Part shown: positions 17,397 to 27,800 of the stretch, in pieces
Layout of the letters: the number at the start of each line of letters is the position of its first letter
Position numbering within the stretch: position 1 is the first letter of the stretch
Program-made: the position numbers and the translations under genes
Assembly: GCF_003993775.1 (NCBI RefSeq)
Contig: NZ_RJRZ01000006.1
Span: 101,988 to 165,987 of the forward strand
Origin: Frigidibacter oleivorans
GTDB lineage: Bacteria; Pseudomonadota; Alphaproteobacteria; Rhodobacterales; Rhodobacteraceae
Length of the DNA: 64,000 bases
Reading direction: 5' to 3'
Notes under the pieces: generated by a model
What the model was told of the DNA's origin: nothing
Databases searched by the model: none
The model's input: only the letters and a program-made list of their open reading frames with translations

Positions 17397-18155
17397 ATGC
17401 CCCGCATTCTGATCACCGGCTGCTCTTCCGGCTTCGGGCAGGCGATTGCCGCGCGCTTCCTCGACGAGGGCTGGGAGGTCGTCGCCACCATGCGCCGGCC
17501 CAGCCCCGAGGGTCTGCCCGCCAGCGACCGGCTTCGCATCCTCGCGCTCGACGTGACGCAACAGGACAGCATCGACGCCGCCATCGCCGAGGCCGGCCCG
17601 CTCGACGCGCTGGTCAACAATGCCGGCGTCGGCCTGCTGAACGTGCTGGAAGGCGTCGATCTGGACCGGGCGCGCGAGCTGTTCGACACCAACGTCTTCG
17701 GGACCATCGCCATGTCGAAGGCAGTGATGCCGGGAATGCGCGCGCGGCGGTCCGGGGTGATCGTCAACATCAGCTCCAGCGTCACGCTGCATCCGCTGCC
17801 GGCCCTGGCGGTCTATTCGGCCAGCAAGGCGGCGGTGAACGCCTTCACGCAAAGCCTGGCGCTGGAGGCGGCAGAGTTCGGCATCCGCACCCGGCTGGTC
17901 CTTCCCGGTGCCGCGCCCGAAACCGCCTTCGGCCGGAACGCTCTCGCCCGGATGGGCATGGAGGTGCCCGAGGCCTATGGCGCCTTCGTCCAAGGCTACA
18001 TCCAGGCGCTGCGGGGATCCCCCGAAAAGACCACGACCGGCGATGTGGCCGAGGCGGTGTGGCGGGCCGTCACCGACCCCGATGCGCCGATGATGACGCC
18101 CGCCGGGGCCGATGCGGAAACCGCCTACCGCAAGGCGGGCCACGGCGCGTCCTGA
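17397..18155 (+). CDS. SDR family NAD(P)-dependent oxidoreductase
   Basis: 252 residues, classical SDR. The dinucleotide motif is 'TGCSSGFGQAIA' (~8-19), then 'NNAGVGLLN', catalytic Ser in 'VIVNISSSVT', and Tyr/Lys in 'VYSASKAAVNAF'. 'TMRRPS' after the second strand carries Arg residues at the position that usually prefers NADP(H). The gene starts 98 bases from the divergent AraC regulator and has a CAGGAG ribosome site. The substrate is unknown. A terminator hairpin follows, shared with the convergent oxidase operon. Confidence 0.9.
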   Translation: MPRILITGCSSGFGQAIAARFLDEGWEVVATMRRPSPEGLPASDRLRILALDVTQQDSIDAAIAEAGPLDALVNNAGVGLLNVLEGVDLDRARELFDTNVFGTIAMSKAVMPGMRARRSGVIVNISSSVTLHPLPALAVYSASKAAVNAFTQSLALEAAEFGIRTRLVLPGAAPETAFGRNALARMGMEVPEAYGAFVQGYIQALRGSPEKTTTGDVAEAVWRAVTDPDAPMMTPAGADAETAYRKAGHGAS

Positions 18156-18182
18156 GGATCGGGACGGCACCGCGCCGCGACG

Positions 18183-18214
18183 AAAACACCCGCCGCCCTT
18201 CGGGGCGGCGGGTG
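18183..18214 (-). terminator. Strong terminator of the molybdenum hydroxylase operon
   Basis: A perfect 12-bp stem (18187-18198 with 18203-18214) closed by a TTCG loop. On the minus strand it is followed by TTTT, so it terminates the leftward operon. On the plus strand, GGTTTCTC follows and may end the SDR transcript too. Confidence 0.85.
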
Positions 18215-18237
18215 CCTGGTTTCTCAGGCCAGCCGGA

Positions 18238-20502
18238 TCAGCCGATCAGGTCCTCGGGGTGGATCGGGAAGCGGCGCACCCGCACGCCGGTCGCATGCCA
18301 GACGGCATTGGCGATGGCGCCGACGGTGCCGGTGATCCCGATCTCGCCCACGCCCTTCACGCCGAGCGTGTTCACGAAGGGGTCGTCCTCGTGCACGGTG
18401 ATCGCCTCGACATGCGGCACGTCGGCATTGACCGGCACGTGATAGCCCGCCAGATCGGCGTTCACCGGCCGGCCCGTGCGCGGGTCGTGGATGGCCTCTT
18501 CCTGCAGCGCGAAGCCGATGCCCCAGATCATCCCGCCCTTCAGCTGGCTGTCCGCCAGCTTCGGGTTGATGATCCGGCCCGCGGCGAAGGCACCGACCAG
18601 CCGGCTGACCCGCACCTGCCCCAGATCGGGATCGACCTTCACCTCGGCGAAGACGGCCCCATGCGAGAACATCGCCCGGGACTGCGCCTCGGCCTCGCCG
18701 CGGACGCCCTTGCCGTGGCCCTCGATCAGGTCCAGCCCGGCGCGGGCCAGGATGTCCTCATAGGCTTCGCCGCGGCTTTCGTCATCGGCCAGCATCAGCC
18801 GCCCGTCGCGGGCCACCACCGCCGCATTGCCGGCCCCGAACAGCGGCGAGGCCGGATCCTTGGTGGCCAGTTCCGCCAGCTTCGCCACCGCATCGGCGCC
18901 GGCGTTGAACAGCGCGCTGCCCGCCGTGGCGGTATGGCCGGATCCGCCCGCCACCCCGGCATCGGGCAGGTCGGACGAGCCCGAGCGGAATTCCAGCCGC
19001 GACACGTCGATACCCAGACCGTCGGCCGCGATCTGCGCCAGCGAGGTCCAGGCGCCCTGTCCCATGTCCGCGGCGGCGGTTTCCACCACCGCGCTGCCAT
19101 CGGCGCGCAGCACTGCGCGGGCCGTGGCCTGGAACATCGGCGCGGGGAAGATCGCGGTGCCCATGCCCCAGCCGGTCAGCAGGCCCGCCGCATCCCGCAT
19201 CTGCCGGGGCTGCAGCGGCCGGCCGGCCCAGCCGAACCGGGCCGCCCCTTGCGCATAGCATTCGCGCAGCGCCTTGGACGAGAAGGGGTTGCCGGTGGCG
19301 GGGTCGGTTTCGGCATAGTTGCGCAGGCGGAATTCCAGCGGGTCGAGGCCCAGCTCGAACGCCGCCTCGTCCATGACGGATTCCAGCGCGGCGGACCCCG
19401 ACGCCTCCCCCGGCGCCCGCATCGCGCCGGGCGTGCCGGTGTCGATGCGGATACCTTCATGCGACATCGCCATCGCCGGCGTGGCATAAAGGTTTTCCGA
19501 CGCACGGCCCGCGGGTTCGAAGAAGTTCTCGAAGCTGCTGCCGACCGCGGCCGCCCGATGTTCGAGCGCGGTCAGCCGTCCCTCGGCATCGAGGCCGAGG
19601 CGCAGCTTCTGCCGGGTGGCGCCGCGATGGCTGACCGGCCCGAACATCTGGTCGCGCCGCAGCGCCAGCTTCACCGGGCGCCCCAGTGCTTTGGCCGCGA
19701 GGATGACCAGCAGCTGCGGCCCCCAGACCGCCGCCTTCGACCCGAAGCCGCCGCCCAGATAGGGGCTGCGCAGCAGCAGGTTTTCCTCGGGCATGTCGAA
19801 ATAGGCGGCGAAGACCCCGCGCATCATCACGATGGCCTGGTTCGGCGTGTCGATGATCAGACGGTCGCCCTGCCATTCCGCGACGATGGCATGGGGTTCC
19901 AGGGCGTTGTGATACTGGGCGGGCGTCACATAGTCGCGTTCGACCACCCGCGCCGCGGCGGCAAGCCCCGCCTCGAGATCCCCCACCGCATGCGCGGCCG
20001 GAAAGCCGAAGCCCACCGTTTCTGCCTCGAAGCGCGGCTGCGCGTCGATGTCGATCCGCGGGGGCAGCGCCTCGTAGCGGGGCGCCAGCAGGCGCGCCCC
20101 TTCGGCGGCGGCCTCAAGCGTCTCGGCCACGACCAGCGCGATCGGCTGGCCGGCATAGCGCACGCCGTCATCCTGCAGCGCCTCGATCTTCTGGCCGAAC
20201 ATTCCGACCTTCTCGTCCGGGTGGATCGCCAGCGGCGGCCGGTTGGCGGGCGTCATCACCATGACGACGCCCGGATGCGCCTCGGCGGCGGCGGTGTCGA
20301 GGAAGGTGACGCGGCCCCGCGCGATGCTGGCCGAGGCATAGACGGCATGCAGCAGCCGGTCGGGGCGGTTGTCGGCGGCATAGGTGGCGGTGCCCGTCAC
20401 CTTGGCGATGCCATCGCGCCGGGTCATCGACTGGCCGGCATTGGACCCCAGGCGGACATGGCCGCCGGCGGGACCCACGGGCATGGGAATGACGTCAGAC
20501 AT
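18238..20502 (-). CDS. Xanthine dehydrogenase-family molybdenum-binding subunit
   Basis: Start set at the ATG of MSDVIPMPVGPAG (754 residues), which overlaps the stop of the FAD subunit gene by 8 bases. It belongs to the molybdenum hydroxylases: 'GGGFGSKAAVWGPQLL' contacts the molybdopterin, 'APGEASGSAALESVMDE' is the second cofactor loop, and 'KGVGEIGITG' near the C-terminus carries the catalytic Glu. It is closest to the PaoC/YagR aldehyde-oxidase type. It oxidises a carbonyl or N-heterocycle with water, passing electrons to the FeS and FAD subunits. Confidence 0.9.
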   Translation of the reverse strand: MSDVIPMPVGPAGGHVRLGSNAGQSMTRRDGIAKVTGTATYAADNRPDRLLHAVYASASIARGRVTFLDTAAAEAHPGVVMVMTPANRPPLAIHPDEKVGMFGQKIEALQDDGVRYAGQPIALVVAETLEAAAEGARLLAPRYEALPPRIDIDAQPRFEAETVGFGFPAAHAVGDLEAGLAAAARVVERDYVTPAQYHNALEPHAIVAEWQGDRLIIDTPNQAIVMMRGVFAAYFDMPEENLLLRSPYLGGGFGSKAAVWGPQLLVILAAKALGRPVKLALRRDQMFGPVSHRGATRQKLRLGLDAEGRLTALEHRAAAVGSSFENFFEPAGRASENLYATPAMAMSHEGIRIDTGTPGAMRAPGEASGSAALESVMDEAAFELGLDPLEFRLRNYAETDPATGNPFSSKALRECYAQGAARFGWAGRPLQPRQMRDAAGLLTGWGMGTAIFPAPMFQATARAVLRADGSAVVETAAADMGQGAWTSLAQIAADGLGIDVSRLEFRSGSSDLPDAGVAGGSGHTATAGSALFNAGADAVAKLAELATKDPASPLFGAGNAAVVARDGRLMLADDESRGEAYEDILARAGLDLIEGHGKGVRGEAEAQSRAMFSHGAVFAEVKVDPDLGQVRVSRLVGAFAAGRIINPKLADSQLKGGMIWGIGFALQEEAIHDPRTGRPVNADLAGYHVPVNADVPHVEAITVHEDDPFVNTLGVKGVGEIGITGTVGAIANAVWHATGVRVRRFPIHPEDLIG

Positions 20503-21550
20503 GGGTGAGGTCTCCTTCGCTGGCGAAGACGGAGCCGGGCAGCGCCGGCATCCGCGCGGGCGTGCCTGCCGCCGCCGCCACAAGGGCGCGCACGGCGATC
20601 CGGCGGGCAAGCGCGATCTTGAAGCCGTTCTGGCCCGAGGGATGCGCGCCCTCGGTCAGGACCCCGGCCACGCGGTCGAAGAGTTCGGCATCGGGCGCCT
20701 GCCCGGCCAGCAGCGCCTCGGCCTCGGCCACGCGCCAGGGCCGGGCCGCGACGCCGCCCAGGGCCAGGCGGCCGGCGCGGATCGTCCCGCCGTCCATGTC
20801 CAGCATCGCTGCTGCCGACACCACCGCGAAGGCAAACGACGTCCGCTCCCGCAGCTTCACATAGCGGGAATGGCCGGCGAAGGCGTCGCTGCCCGGGGGC
20901 AGGACCAGAGCCGTCAGCACCTCGCCGGGGCGGATGGCCGGGTTGCCGGCACTGTCCTCATCCGGCAGCGGATGCAGTTCGGCCATCCCGACCTCGCGCG
21001 TGCCGCCGGGACCCGCGATTTCCACCCGCGCATCCAGCGCCGCCAGCGGCACGCAGAAGTCGGACGCATGGGTGGCGATGCAGGTCTCGGTCCAGCCCAG
21101 CACCGCATGTCCGCGCGTCACCCCGCCGATCGCCTCGCATCCCGCGCCCGGATCGCGCCGGTTGCAGGCGGCGGCCGGGTCCTGGAAATAGGGGCAGCGG
21201 GTCTGCTGCAGCAGGTTGCCGCCGACGGTCGCGGCATTGCGCAGCTGCGCCGACGCGCCCGACAGCAGCGCCTCGGCCACCGCCGGATGTCCGCGCAGTA
21301 CGGCAGGGTCGCGGGCGAGGTCGGAATTGCGCACCATCGCCCCGATCCGCAGCCCGCCGTCCGGCTGCGCCTCGATCCGGTCGAGCCCGGGTAGACGGCT
21401 GATGTCGATCAGCCGGCGCGGCACCGCCACGCCCAGCTTCATCAGGTCGAGCAGGTTGGTCCCGCCCGCCAGATAGCGGCTGTCCGGCTCGGCACCGGCG
21501 GCCACGGCCTCGGCCAGCGTCGCCGGCCGGATGAACTCGAAGGGGGTCAT
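20495..21550 (-). CDS. Xanthine dehydrogenase-family FAD-binding subunit
   Basis: 351 residues from the ATG of MTPFEFIRPATLAEAV. 'YLAGGTNLLDLMKLGV' and 'ATVGGNLLQQTRCPYFQD' are the FAD-binding motifs. After the second motif there are three Cys (RCPYF.., AACNRR.., AGCEA) spaced as in PaoB/YagS, which hold an extra [4Fe-4S] cluster, so the complex is of PaoABC type rather than plain xanthine dehydrogenase. It overlaps both neighbours (ATGA with the 2Fe-2S gene), indicating strict coupling of subunit synthesis. Confidence 0.9.
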   Translation of the reverse strand: MTPFEFIRPATLAEAVAAGAEPDSRYLAGGTNLLDLMKLGVAVPRRLIDISRLPGLDRIEAQPDGGLRIGAMVRNSDLARDPAVLRGHPAVAEALLSGASAQLRNAATVGGNLLQQTRCPYFQDPAAACNRRDPGAGCEAIGGVTRGHAVLGWTETCIATHASDFCVPLAALDARVEIAGPGGTREVGMAELHPLPDEDSAGNPAIRPGEVLTALVLPPGSDAFAGHSRYVKLRERTSFAFAVVSAAAMLDMDGGTIRAGRLALGGVAARPWRVAEAEALLAGQAPDAELFDRVAGVLTEGAHPSGQNGFKIALARRIAVRALVAAAAGTPARMPALPGSVFASEGDLTHV

Positions 21551-22041
21551 GCGCTTCTCCGTTCGTCCTGCTGCATCCGGCGGGTCGCCTCGCGCACCGC
21601 ATCGGTGATCCCGGCATAGGCGGCGCAACGGCAGATGTTGCCGCTCATCCCCTCGCGGATGCGCTCGGGGTCGTCGCCCGCCTCGCCCTCGGCGATCAGG
21701 GCCACCGCGCTCATGATCTGGCCGGGGGTGCAATAGCCGCACTGGAAGCCGTCCTGCGCGATGAACGCGGCCTGGACGGGGTGCAGGTCGTCGCCCTGCG
21801 CCAGCCCCTCGACCGTGGTGATGTCGGACCCGTCATGGGCCGCCGCCAGCGCAAGGCAGCTGTTGATGCGCCGCCCGTCGACGAGGACGGTGCAGGCGCC
21901 GCATTGGCCGCGGTCGCAGCCTTTCTTGGTGCCGGTCAGGCCGACACGGTCGCGCAAGAGGTCGAGCAAGGTGGTGCGGGGATCGTCCAGCGTCAGCGCC
22001 AGACGGTCGCCGTTGACCGTCATCGTGATGGACAGGGTCAT
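21547..22041 (-). CDS. 2Fe-2S subunit of the molybdenum hydroxylase
   Basis: 164 residues from the ATG of MTLSITMTVNGDRL. The plant-type [2Fe-2S] cluster is 'GCDRGQCGACTVLVDG' plus Cys in 'INSCLALA'. The second cluster is 'CGYCTPGQIMS' and 'GNICRCAAYAGI'. No Tat signal precedes it, in contrast to E. coli PaoA, so this complex is predicted to stay in the cytoplasm. It is the first gene of the operon, divergent from a TetR regulator. Confidence 0.9.
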   Translation of the reverse strand: MTLSITMTVNGDRLALTLDDPRTTLLDLLRDRVGLTGTKKGCDRGQCGACTVLVDGRRINSCLALAAAHDGSDITTVEGLAQGDDLHPVQAAFIAQDGFQCGYCTPGQIMSAVALIAEGEAGDDPERIREGMSGNICRCAAYAGITDAVREATRRMQQDERRSA

Positions 22042-22209
22042 GTTCTCTCCCTGTGGTTGGCTGTATATGTGGCTAGATGCGGAATGTGGTCCCCATTCCG
22101 CCGGGGGAGGACGCCCGGCGCGAAGAATGGGTTCCGCCGGGCGCATGATGAGTTATACGGAGGATGCCTCCGTTTTGCAAGGGTGCATCGGAAGGGATCG
22201 TCAGTCGAG

Positions 22210-22788
22210 ATGGGCGAGGCAGGGGAAAAGGCAAGCCGCAAGCCGCGGGCGGATTCGCTTCGCAACCGCGAACGGCTGCTTGACGCCGCCCGGCAGGTGT
22301 TTTCCGCCGGCGGACCCGAGGCCAGCCTCGAGGCCGTCGCCCGCGCCGCCGAACTGGGCATCGGCACGCTCTATCGCCATTTCCCGACGCGCGAGGCGCT
22401 GTTTCAGGCGGTCTATGCGCGCGAGGTCGACGAACTGGCGAACCTTGCGCGGGATCTTGCCGGCGGGCCGGACTCGGGCGAGGCGCTGAAGACATGGCTG
22501 CGCGCCGCGCTGCGGATGATCGCGACGAAGAAGGGCATGGCCGCGGCGCTGCGCCCGGCGGTCGACACCTGCGCGCCCTTCTACACCGACACCGCCGCCC
22601 GGATGCGGCAGGCGGCCGAGGCGCTGGTCCGTCCCGGCGCCCTGCGCGGCGAGTTGCGGGACGACGTGACGGGCGAGGATATCGTCACGGTGCTGATCAG
22701 CCTCAGCTATGGCACGGCGCGGCCCGACTGGCAGGGCGCGACCGGCCGGATGCTCGACATTTTCGTCGACGGGCTGCGGCGCGGCTGA
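22210..22788 (+). CDS. TetR/AcrR family regulator
   Basis: 192 residues. The helix-turn-helix is 'ASLEAVARAAELGIGTLYRH' (~40-59) with 'NRERLLDAARQVFSAGG' before it. The ligand domain is helical. It is divergent from the molybdenum hydroxylase operon, 168 bases apart, and probably represses it until its aldehyde or aromatic ligand is present. It is convergent with pbpC, 11 bases away. Confidence 0.9.
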   Translation: MGEAGEKASRKPRADSLRNRERLLDAARQVFSAGGPEASLEAVARAAELGIGTLYRHFPTREALFQAVYAREVDELANLARDLAGGPDSGEALKTWLRAALRMIATKKGMAAALRPAVDTCAPFYTDTAARMRQAAEALVRPGALRGELRDDVTGEDIVTVLISLSYGTARPDWQGATGRMLDIFVDGLRRG

Positions 22789-22799
22789 CGGGGCCGGGG

Positions 22800-24848
22800 T
22801 CAGCGCAGGCCCACCCGCACCGTCGCCGCCCGCCCGCCCGCGTCGATCACGCTGAGCGTGACGAAGCCCGGACCTTCCAGCGGGATCTGCACCTCGCGCG
22901 CGCGGACGGCGCGGGCCACCGGCGCGCCATCGGCCAGCCAGGTGAAGGGCGGGCTGCCGTTGCGCACCTTGGCCACCAGCTGCCCGTCGCGCAGCGCCAC
23001 CCCCGCGCCGTCGGGCGGAAAGGCGATCTCGGGCGCGTCGGGCGGCGCGGCCAGACGGCCGGCGGGGCGGAACCGCTGCAGGTTCTGCGGCAGCCGGGAA
23101 TTGGGCAGGATCAGCGTCGCGGGCGGCGGCGGGGGCAGGGGGGCGAAGTCCGGCGCGATCCGGCCGAAGACCTCGAACAGGATCGGCGCGGCCAGGTCCG
23201 CGCCGAAGGCCCCCGGCACCGGCGTGCCATCGGCCCGGCCCAGCCAGACGCCCGCCACATGCCGCCCGTCCCAGCCCACGGCCAGCGCGTCGCGGTGGCC
23301 ATAGCTGGTGCCGGTCTTCCAGGCCAGCCGCCGCGGCGGCGCGCCGGGCGGGGGCACGATGTCGGACAGGATGTCCGTCACCTGCCAGGCCGCATCCGCC
23401 CGCAGCAGGCGGCGAGGCGCCGCCACCGCCGCGCCCGGCAGCGCCGACAGGGTCACCGGCTGCCCCAGCCGTGCCAGCGCCGCATAGGCCTGCACCAGAT
23501 CCTGCAGGCTGATCCCCAGCCCGCCGAGCGCCACCGCCAGCCCCGGCCGCCCGCTCGGAATCTCCACCCGCGCCCCGGTGCGTTCCACCAGCGCCACCAG
23601 CCGCGCGGGGCCGATGGCCTCGGTCAGGCTGACGACGGGGATGTTCAGCGATTGTTGCAGCGCCTCGCGCACCGGCAGGGTGCCGCGGAACATCCGGTCG
23701 AAATTCTGCGGGGCATAGTCGCCGAAGGCGGTGGGCCGGTCCTCGATCAGCGTTTCGGGATGGGCCAGTCCCTCGTCGAAAGCCAGCGCATAGACGAAGG
23801 GCTTCAGCACCGATCCGGGCGAGCGCCGCGCCTGCGTCAGGTCGAGAAAGCCGGCGCGGGCATCGTCTGTCCATTCGGCGCCGCCGACGCTGGCGAGGAT
23901 CTCGCCCGTCCGGTGATCGGCCACCACGATCGCCGCCGACAGCCGGGCGCCCTGCCGCGCCACCGCGCGGGCGGCCAGCGCCTCGAGCGCCGCCTGCAGC
24001 CGCGCGTCGATCGTGGTGTCGATCCGCCCCGCGCCCGGCTGGTCGGCCCGCAACCGGGCCGCCAGATGCGGGGCCAGCGCCGGGAAGGGCCGGCGGCTGT
24101 CGGGCACGGGCTCGGTCTTCGCCGCCGCCGCGCGCTCGGCCGTCAGCACCCCTGCCGCCACCATCCGGTCCAGCACCCGGTCGCGCGCCGCCCGCGCCGC
24201 CAGCGGAAAACGGTCGGGCCGCCGCGCCTCGGGCGATTGCGGCAGGGCGACCAGCAGTGCCGCCTCGGCCGGGGTCAGGCGGCGCGGCTCCTTGCCGAAC
24301 CAGGTCAGGCTGGCCGCCCGCAGCCCTTCGACATTGCCGCCATAGGGCGCGATGCGCAGATAGAGGTCGAGGATCTGCGCCTTCGTCAGCCGCCGTTCCA
24401 GCGCCAGCGCCACCCGGATCTGCCGCAGCTTGCCCGCCAGCCGGCCGGTGCCGCTGTCCTCCAGCAGGCGCGCCACCTGCATCGTCAGCGTCGAGCCGCC
24501 CGACACCACCCGGCCCTGCAGCGCCGCCTGCGCCGCGGCGCGCAGCATCGCGCGCCCGTCCACCCCCGGATGGCGGGCAAAGCGGCGATCCTCGTATCCC
24601 GTCAGCATCTGCAGGAACAGCGGATCGACGGGCCCCGGCTCCATCCGCCAGCGCCCGTCGGCCACGGTGAAGGCGCGCAGCAGGCTGCCGTCGCGGGCGC
24701 GCACCTCGACCGAGGTGGCGATGGCCAGCGGCGGCAGCACCGTGCGCCCGACCCAGGCGTCAAGCCCGTCCCGCGCCCCCGCCGCCAGCCCGGTCAGGAG
24801 CACCAGGGCCAGCGGCCAGCGCGCGCCCCTATTCGGCGATCGTGACAC
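22800..24848 (-). CDS. pbpC: Penicillin-binding protein 1C
   Basis: 682 residues from the GTG of VSRSPNRGARWPL, which gives an N-terminal membrane anchor (WPLALVLLTGLAAG). The glycosyltransferase 51 domain has 'GYEDRRFARHPGVDG' and 'GGSTLTMQVARLLE'. The transpeptidase domain has 'RSPGSVLKPFVYAL' (catalytic Ser/Lys), 'SLNIPVV' and 'WKTGTSYGHRD'. The C-terminal ~90 residues are the PBP1C-specific domain. The gene overlaps the alpha-2-macroglobulin gene by 20 bases, the arrangement seen in many proteobacteria, in which the two act together in cell-wall repair and envelope defence. Confidence 0.93.
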   Translation of the reverse strand: MSRSPNRGARWPLALVLLTGLAAGARDGLDAWVGRTVLPPLAIATSVEVRARDGSLLRAFTVADGRWRMEPGPVDPLFLQMLTGYEDRRFARHPGVDGRAMLRAAAQAALQGRVVSGGSTLTMQVARLLEDSGTGRLAGKLRQIRVALALERRLTKAQILDLYLRIAPYGGNVEGLRAASLTWFGKEPRRLTPAEAALLVALPQSPEARRPDRFPLAARAARDRVLDRMVAAGVLTAERAAAAKTEPVPDSRRPFPALAPHLAARLRADQPGAGRIDTTIDARLQAALEALAARAVARQGARLSAAIVVADHRTGEILASVGGAEWTDDARAGFLDLTQARRSPGSVLKPFVYALAFDEGLAHPETLIEDRPTAFGDYAPQNFDRMFRGTLPVREALQQSLNIPVVSLTEAIGPARLVALVERTGARVEIPSGRPGLAVALGGLGISLQDLVQAYAALARLGQPVTLSALPGAAVAAPRRLLRADAAWQVTDILSDIVPPPGAPPRRLAWKTGTSYGHRDALAVGWDGRHVAGVWLGRADGTPVPGAFGADLAAPILFEVFGRIAPDFAPLPPPPPATLILPNSRLPQNLQRFRPAGRLAAPPDAPEIAFPPDGAGVALRDGQLVAKVRNGSPPFTWLADGAPVARAVRAREVQIPLEGPGFVTLSVIDAGGRAATVRVGLR

Positions 24849-27800
24849 GGCCAGCCGCGGTCCGGGCGCGATAGTCGGGGCGGTACATGTCCACCACCAC
24901 CGCCGCCGGGTGATGGAACGCGCCGGGCGACACGGCCCGCACCACATAGGCCAGCCGGAACGTCTCGCTTCCCTCCCAGTCCAGCGCGGCGAGGAAGCGG
25001 TCCTGCCGGAACTCGGTCATCCGCGTCTCCACCGGCTCGATCCAGGGGAAGGCCGCGATGTCGCCGGCGCGGATCAGGTTCGGGTTGTCGATCTCGAACC
25101 CCGCGGGCAGGGCATCGTCCACCATCAGCCGCGCCGCGCCGCCGGCGAAGGGCTGCACCTCCAGCACCACGACCAGCCGGTCGCCCTGCGCCGCGGCCGA
25201 GGGGTCGGCCGGGTTGCCGTCGAGGTCGTAATAGCTGCGCGTGATCGCGTAGCCGTTGCCCTGCGCGGGTTCGGGTTCGGAGGGCACGCCGAAGGTGGTC
25301 AACGTCAGGTCCGTCTCCGCGCCCGAGCCATTGGCGATGGCGAGCGTGTCGCCGCCCGCGACCCGGTCTTCCAGCAGCCGCACCAGCGGGCCTTCCGCCG
25401 GGGCGCCGTTCACCGTCAGCCCCGACACGCCCGCCCGGTCGATCAGGGCATGGGTCGCCAGCAGCGCCCATGTCGCCTCTTGCGTGGACAGGTTCCGCCC
25501 GGCGATGCCCTGTGCCAGCCGGTCGGCCAGCGCCGCCTGCGGCACCGCGCCCGATCCCGCCTCGGCCGCCAGCGCCAGTACCGCGCCCGCATCCCGCAGC
25601 CGCGTGCCGTAATCCGCCCGCCAGACCTGCGGTTCATCCGCCAGCGGCGCCTCGGCCAGACCGGCGGCGCGGGCGAACATCGCGTCGGCGCGCGTCTGGT
25701 CGCCATAGGCCGCCAGCGCCGCCCCCAGCTGCGCCGCCGCCAGCGGCGTGTCGAAGGCCGCGGCCCGCACGTCGGCGTAATAGCGCAGGTCGCCGATCGC
25801 CGCCGCGCCCTCGCGCGCCAGCACCATCAGCGCATAGGCATAGGGTCCGCCGCCCGCGTCGAAATCGGGGGCATAGTTGATCTGGTTGCGCAGATTGTCG
25901 AGCGCGGCACGAAAGGCGGTATCGGGCACGTCATGGCCCTCGGCCCGGGCGCGCGACAGGAAGTCGGTCACGAAGGCGTCGAGCCACAGGTCGCCCGACT
26001 CCGGCGACCACAGGCCGAAGGCGCCGCCCGCCGTCTGGTTCAGCAGCACCGCCGCGATGGCCTCGTCGATCCGTCCGGCGATGCCGTCCTCTGCCGCAAC
26101 GCCCAGATCCTGCGCCAGACCCGACAGATACAGCAGCGGCAGCGCCCGCGAAGTGATCTGTTCGGTGCAGCCGTAGGGATAGGTGTCCAGCATCGACAGC
26201 AGGCCCGGCGCGTCGAAGCGCGCCACCGGCCCCGCCGCCAGCGTCGCCCGGCCCGTGCCGGGGATCAGCCCGGCGAAGACATTGGCGTCGAAGGTGAAGG
26301 TCTCGCCCGCCGCCAGCGTGAACCGGCTTTGCCGCATCACCTCGGGATCGTTCACCTGCACCGGCAGGGACAGCAGCTTGTCCAGCCGCCTGCCGTCCGG
26401 CGTGGTCAGCGTCACCCGGATCCGGTGCAGGCCGGTGGCATCCGGCGCGGTCAGCGGCAGCGACAGCGTCGCCGTGCCGCCCTCGGCCAGCGTCACCGTC
26501 GCGGGGGCGGACAGGTCCAGCCCCTCGCCCGCGACCTCCAGCGCCATGTCCCCGGCGGGCCCGGTGGCATGCACGAAGTCCAGCCGCAGCCGCGAGCTGT
26601 CGCCCGGCGTCAGGAAGCGGGGCAGCGCCGCCGTTACCACCACCGGGTCGCGCACCAGCACATCGGCCTCGGCCTGCCCGACGCCCGCGGGCGACCAGAC
26701 CACCGCCATCAGCCGCACCGTGCCGTTGAAAGAGGGCAGGTCGAAGCTGGCGCGCGCATAGCCATCCGCGCCCACCTGCACCGGCCCCTCGAAGAAGGCC
26801 ACCAGATCCTCGGTCGGGGGCGGGGCCTGCATCCGCAGCCCGGCACCCGCATCGCCGCCGGACCGGACCAGCCCCATCTCGCCCGTCTGGCCGTCGATCA
26901 GCCGGCCATAGCTGTCGCGCACCGCCACGCCCAGCTTGCGCTGCCCGAAGTAATGGGCCGAGGGGTCGGGGCTGTCGAAGCCGGTCAGGTTGAGGATGCC
27001 CAGATCGACCGCCGCGATGGTGGCGAAGGCGGTCTCGCCCGGGGCCACGCCCTCCACCTTCAGCGCCACGGGCAGGGGGCCGCGCGGATCGGCCGCCTCC
27101 GGCACCTCGAAGGCCGCGCGCAGCTGCCGGTCGCCCGGCGCCACCGCGGCATGCGCCAGACCCATCGCCCGCACCGGGGCGCGGTCATCGGGCCCGGCAC
27201 CCTCCAGCGGGCGCAGCAGCGAGGCCATCACATAGGCCCCCGCGCCCCAGTCATCGGTCACGGTCAGCGGCAGTTCGGTCGCGCCCTCGGCGACCTCGAC
27301 CATCCGCGTCTCGATCACCCGGTCGGACAGGACGCTGACCTGCGCGATGCCCGCGCTCTGCGCCACCAGCCGCAGCGTGGCGGTGTCGCCCGGCGCATAG
27401 GCGGGCCTGTCCAGCGCCACGTCCAGCCGGTCGGGCGTGTCGCTGCCGGCCGAGGGCGCGAACCAGCCGGCGCTGAAGGGCAGCGAGGCGGTGGCGGGGA
27501 CCGGCCCCGCGATCTCGGCCATGATCTCGTATTCGCCCCAGTCCGTGGGCACCGCGATGGTCACGGGGCCGTCGCCCGTCAGCACCGCCTCGCCGCCGGC
27601 CACCGGGGTGCGGGTCGTCACCGGTTCCCACTGCCATTCGCCGTACAGGACATACCACTGCCAGTCCGTCTCGACCCGGTTCACCCGCCACGAGACGGTG
27701 GCCGGCACCGGCCGCGCATCGGGGCCGAGCGCGATCACCTCGAACCCCGCCTCGGCGCCTTCGGGCAGCCCGCCCTCGAACAGCGGGCGCAGGCCCGGCA

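Noticed and set aside
16322..17785. AraC gene extended upstream to 17785
   Set aside because: The extra frame runs through the divergent SDR gene start and has no family similarity; GTG 17299 fits better.
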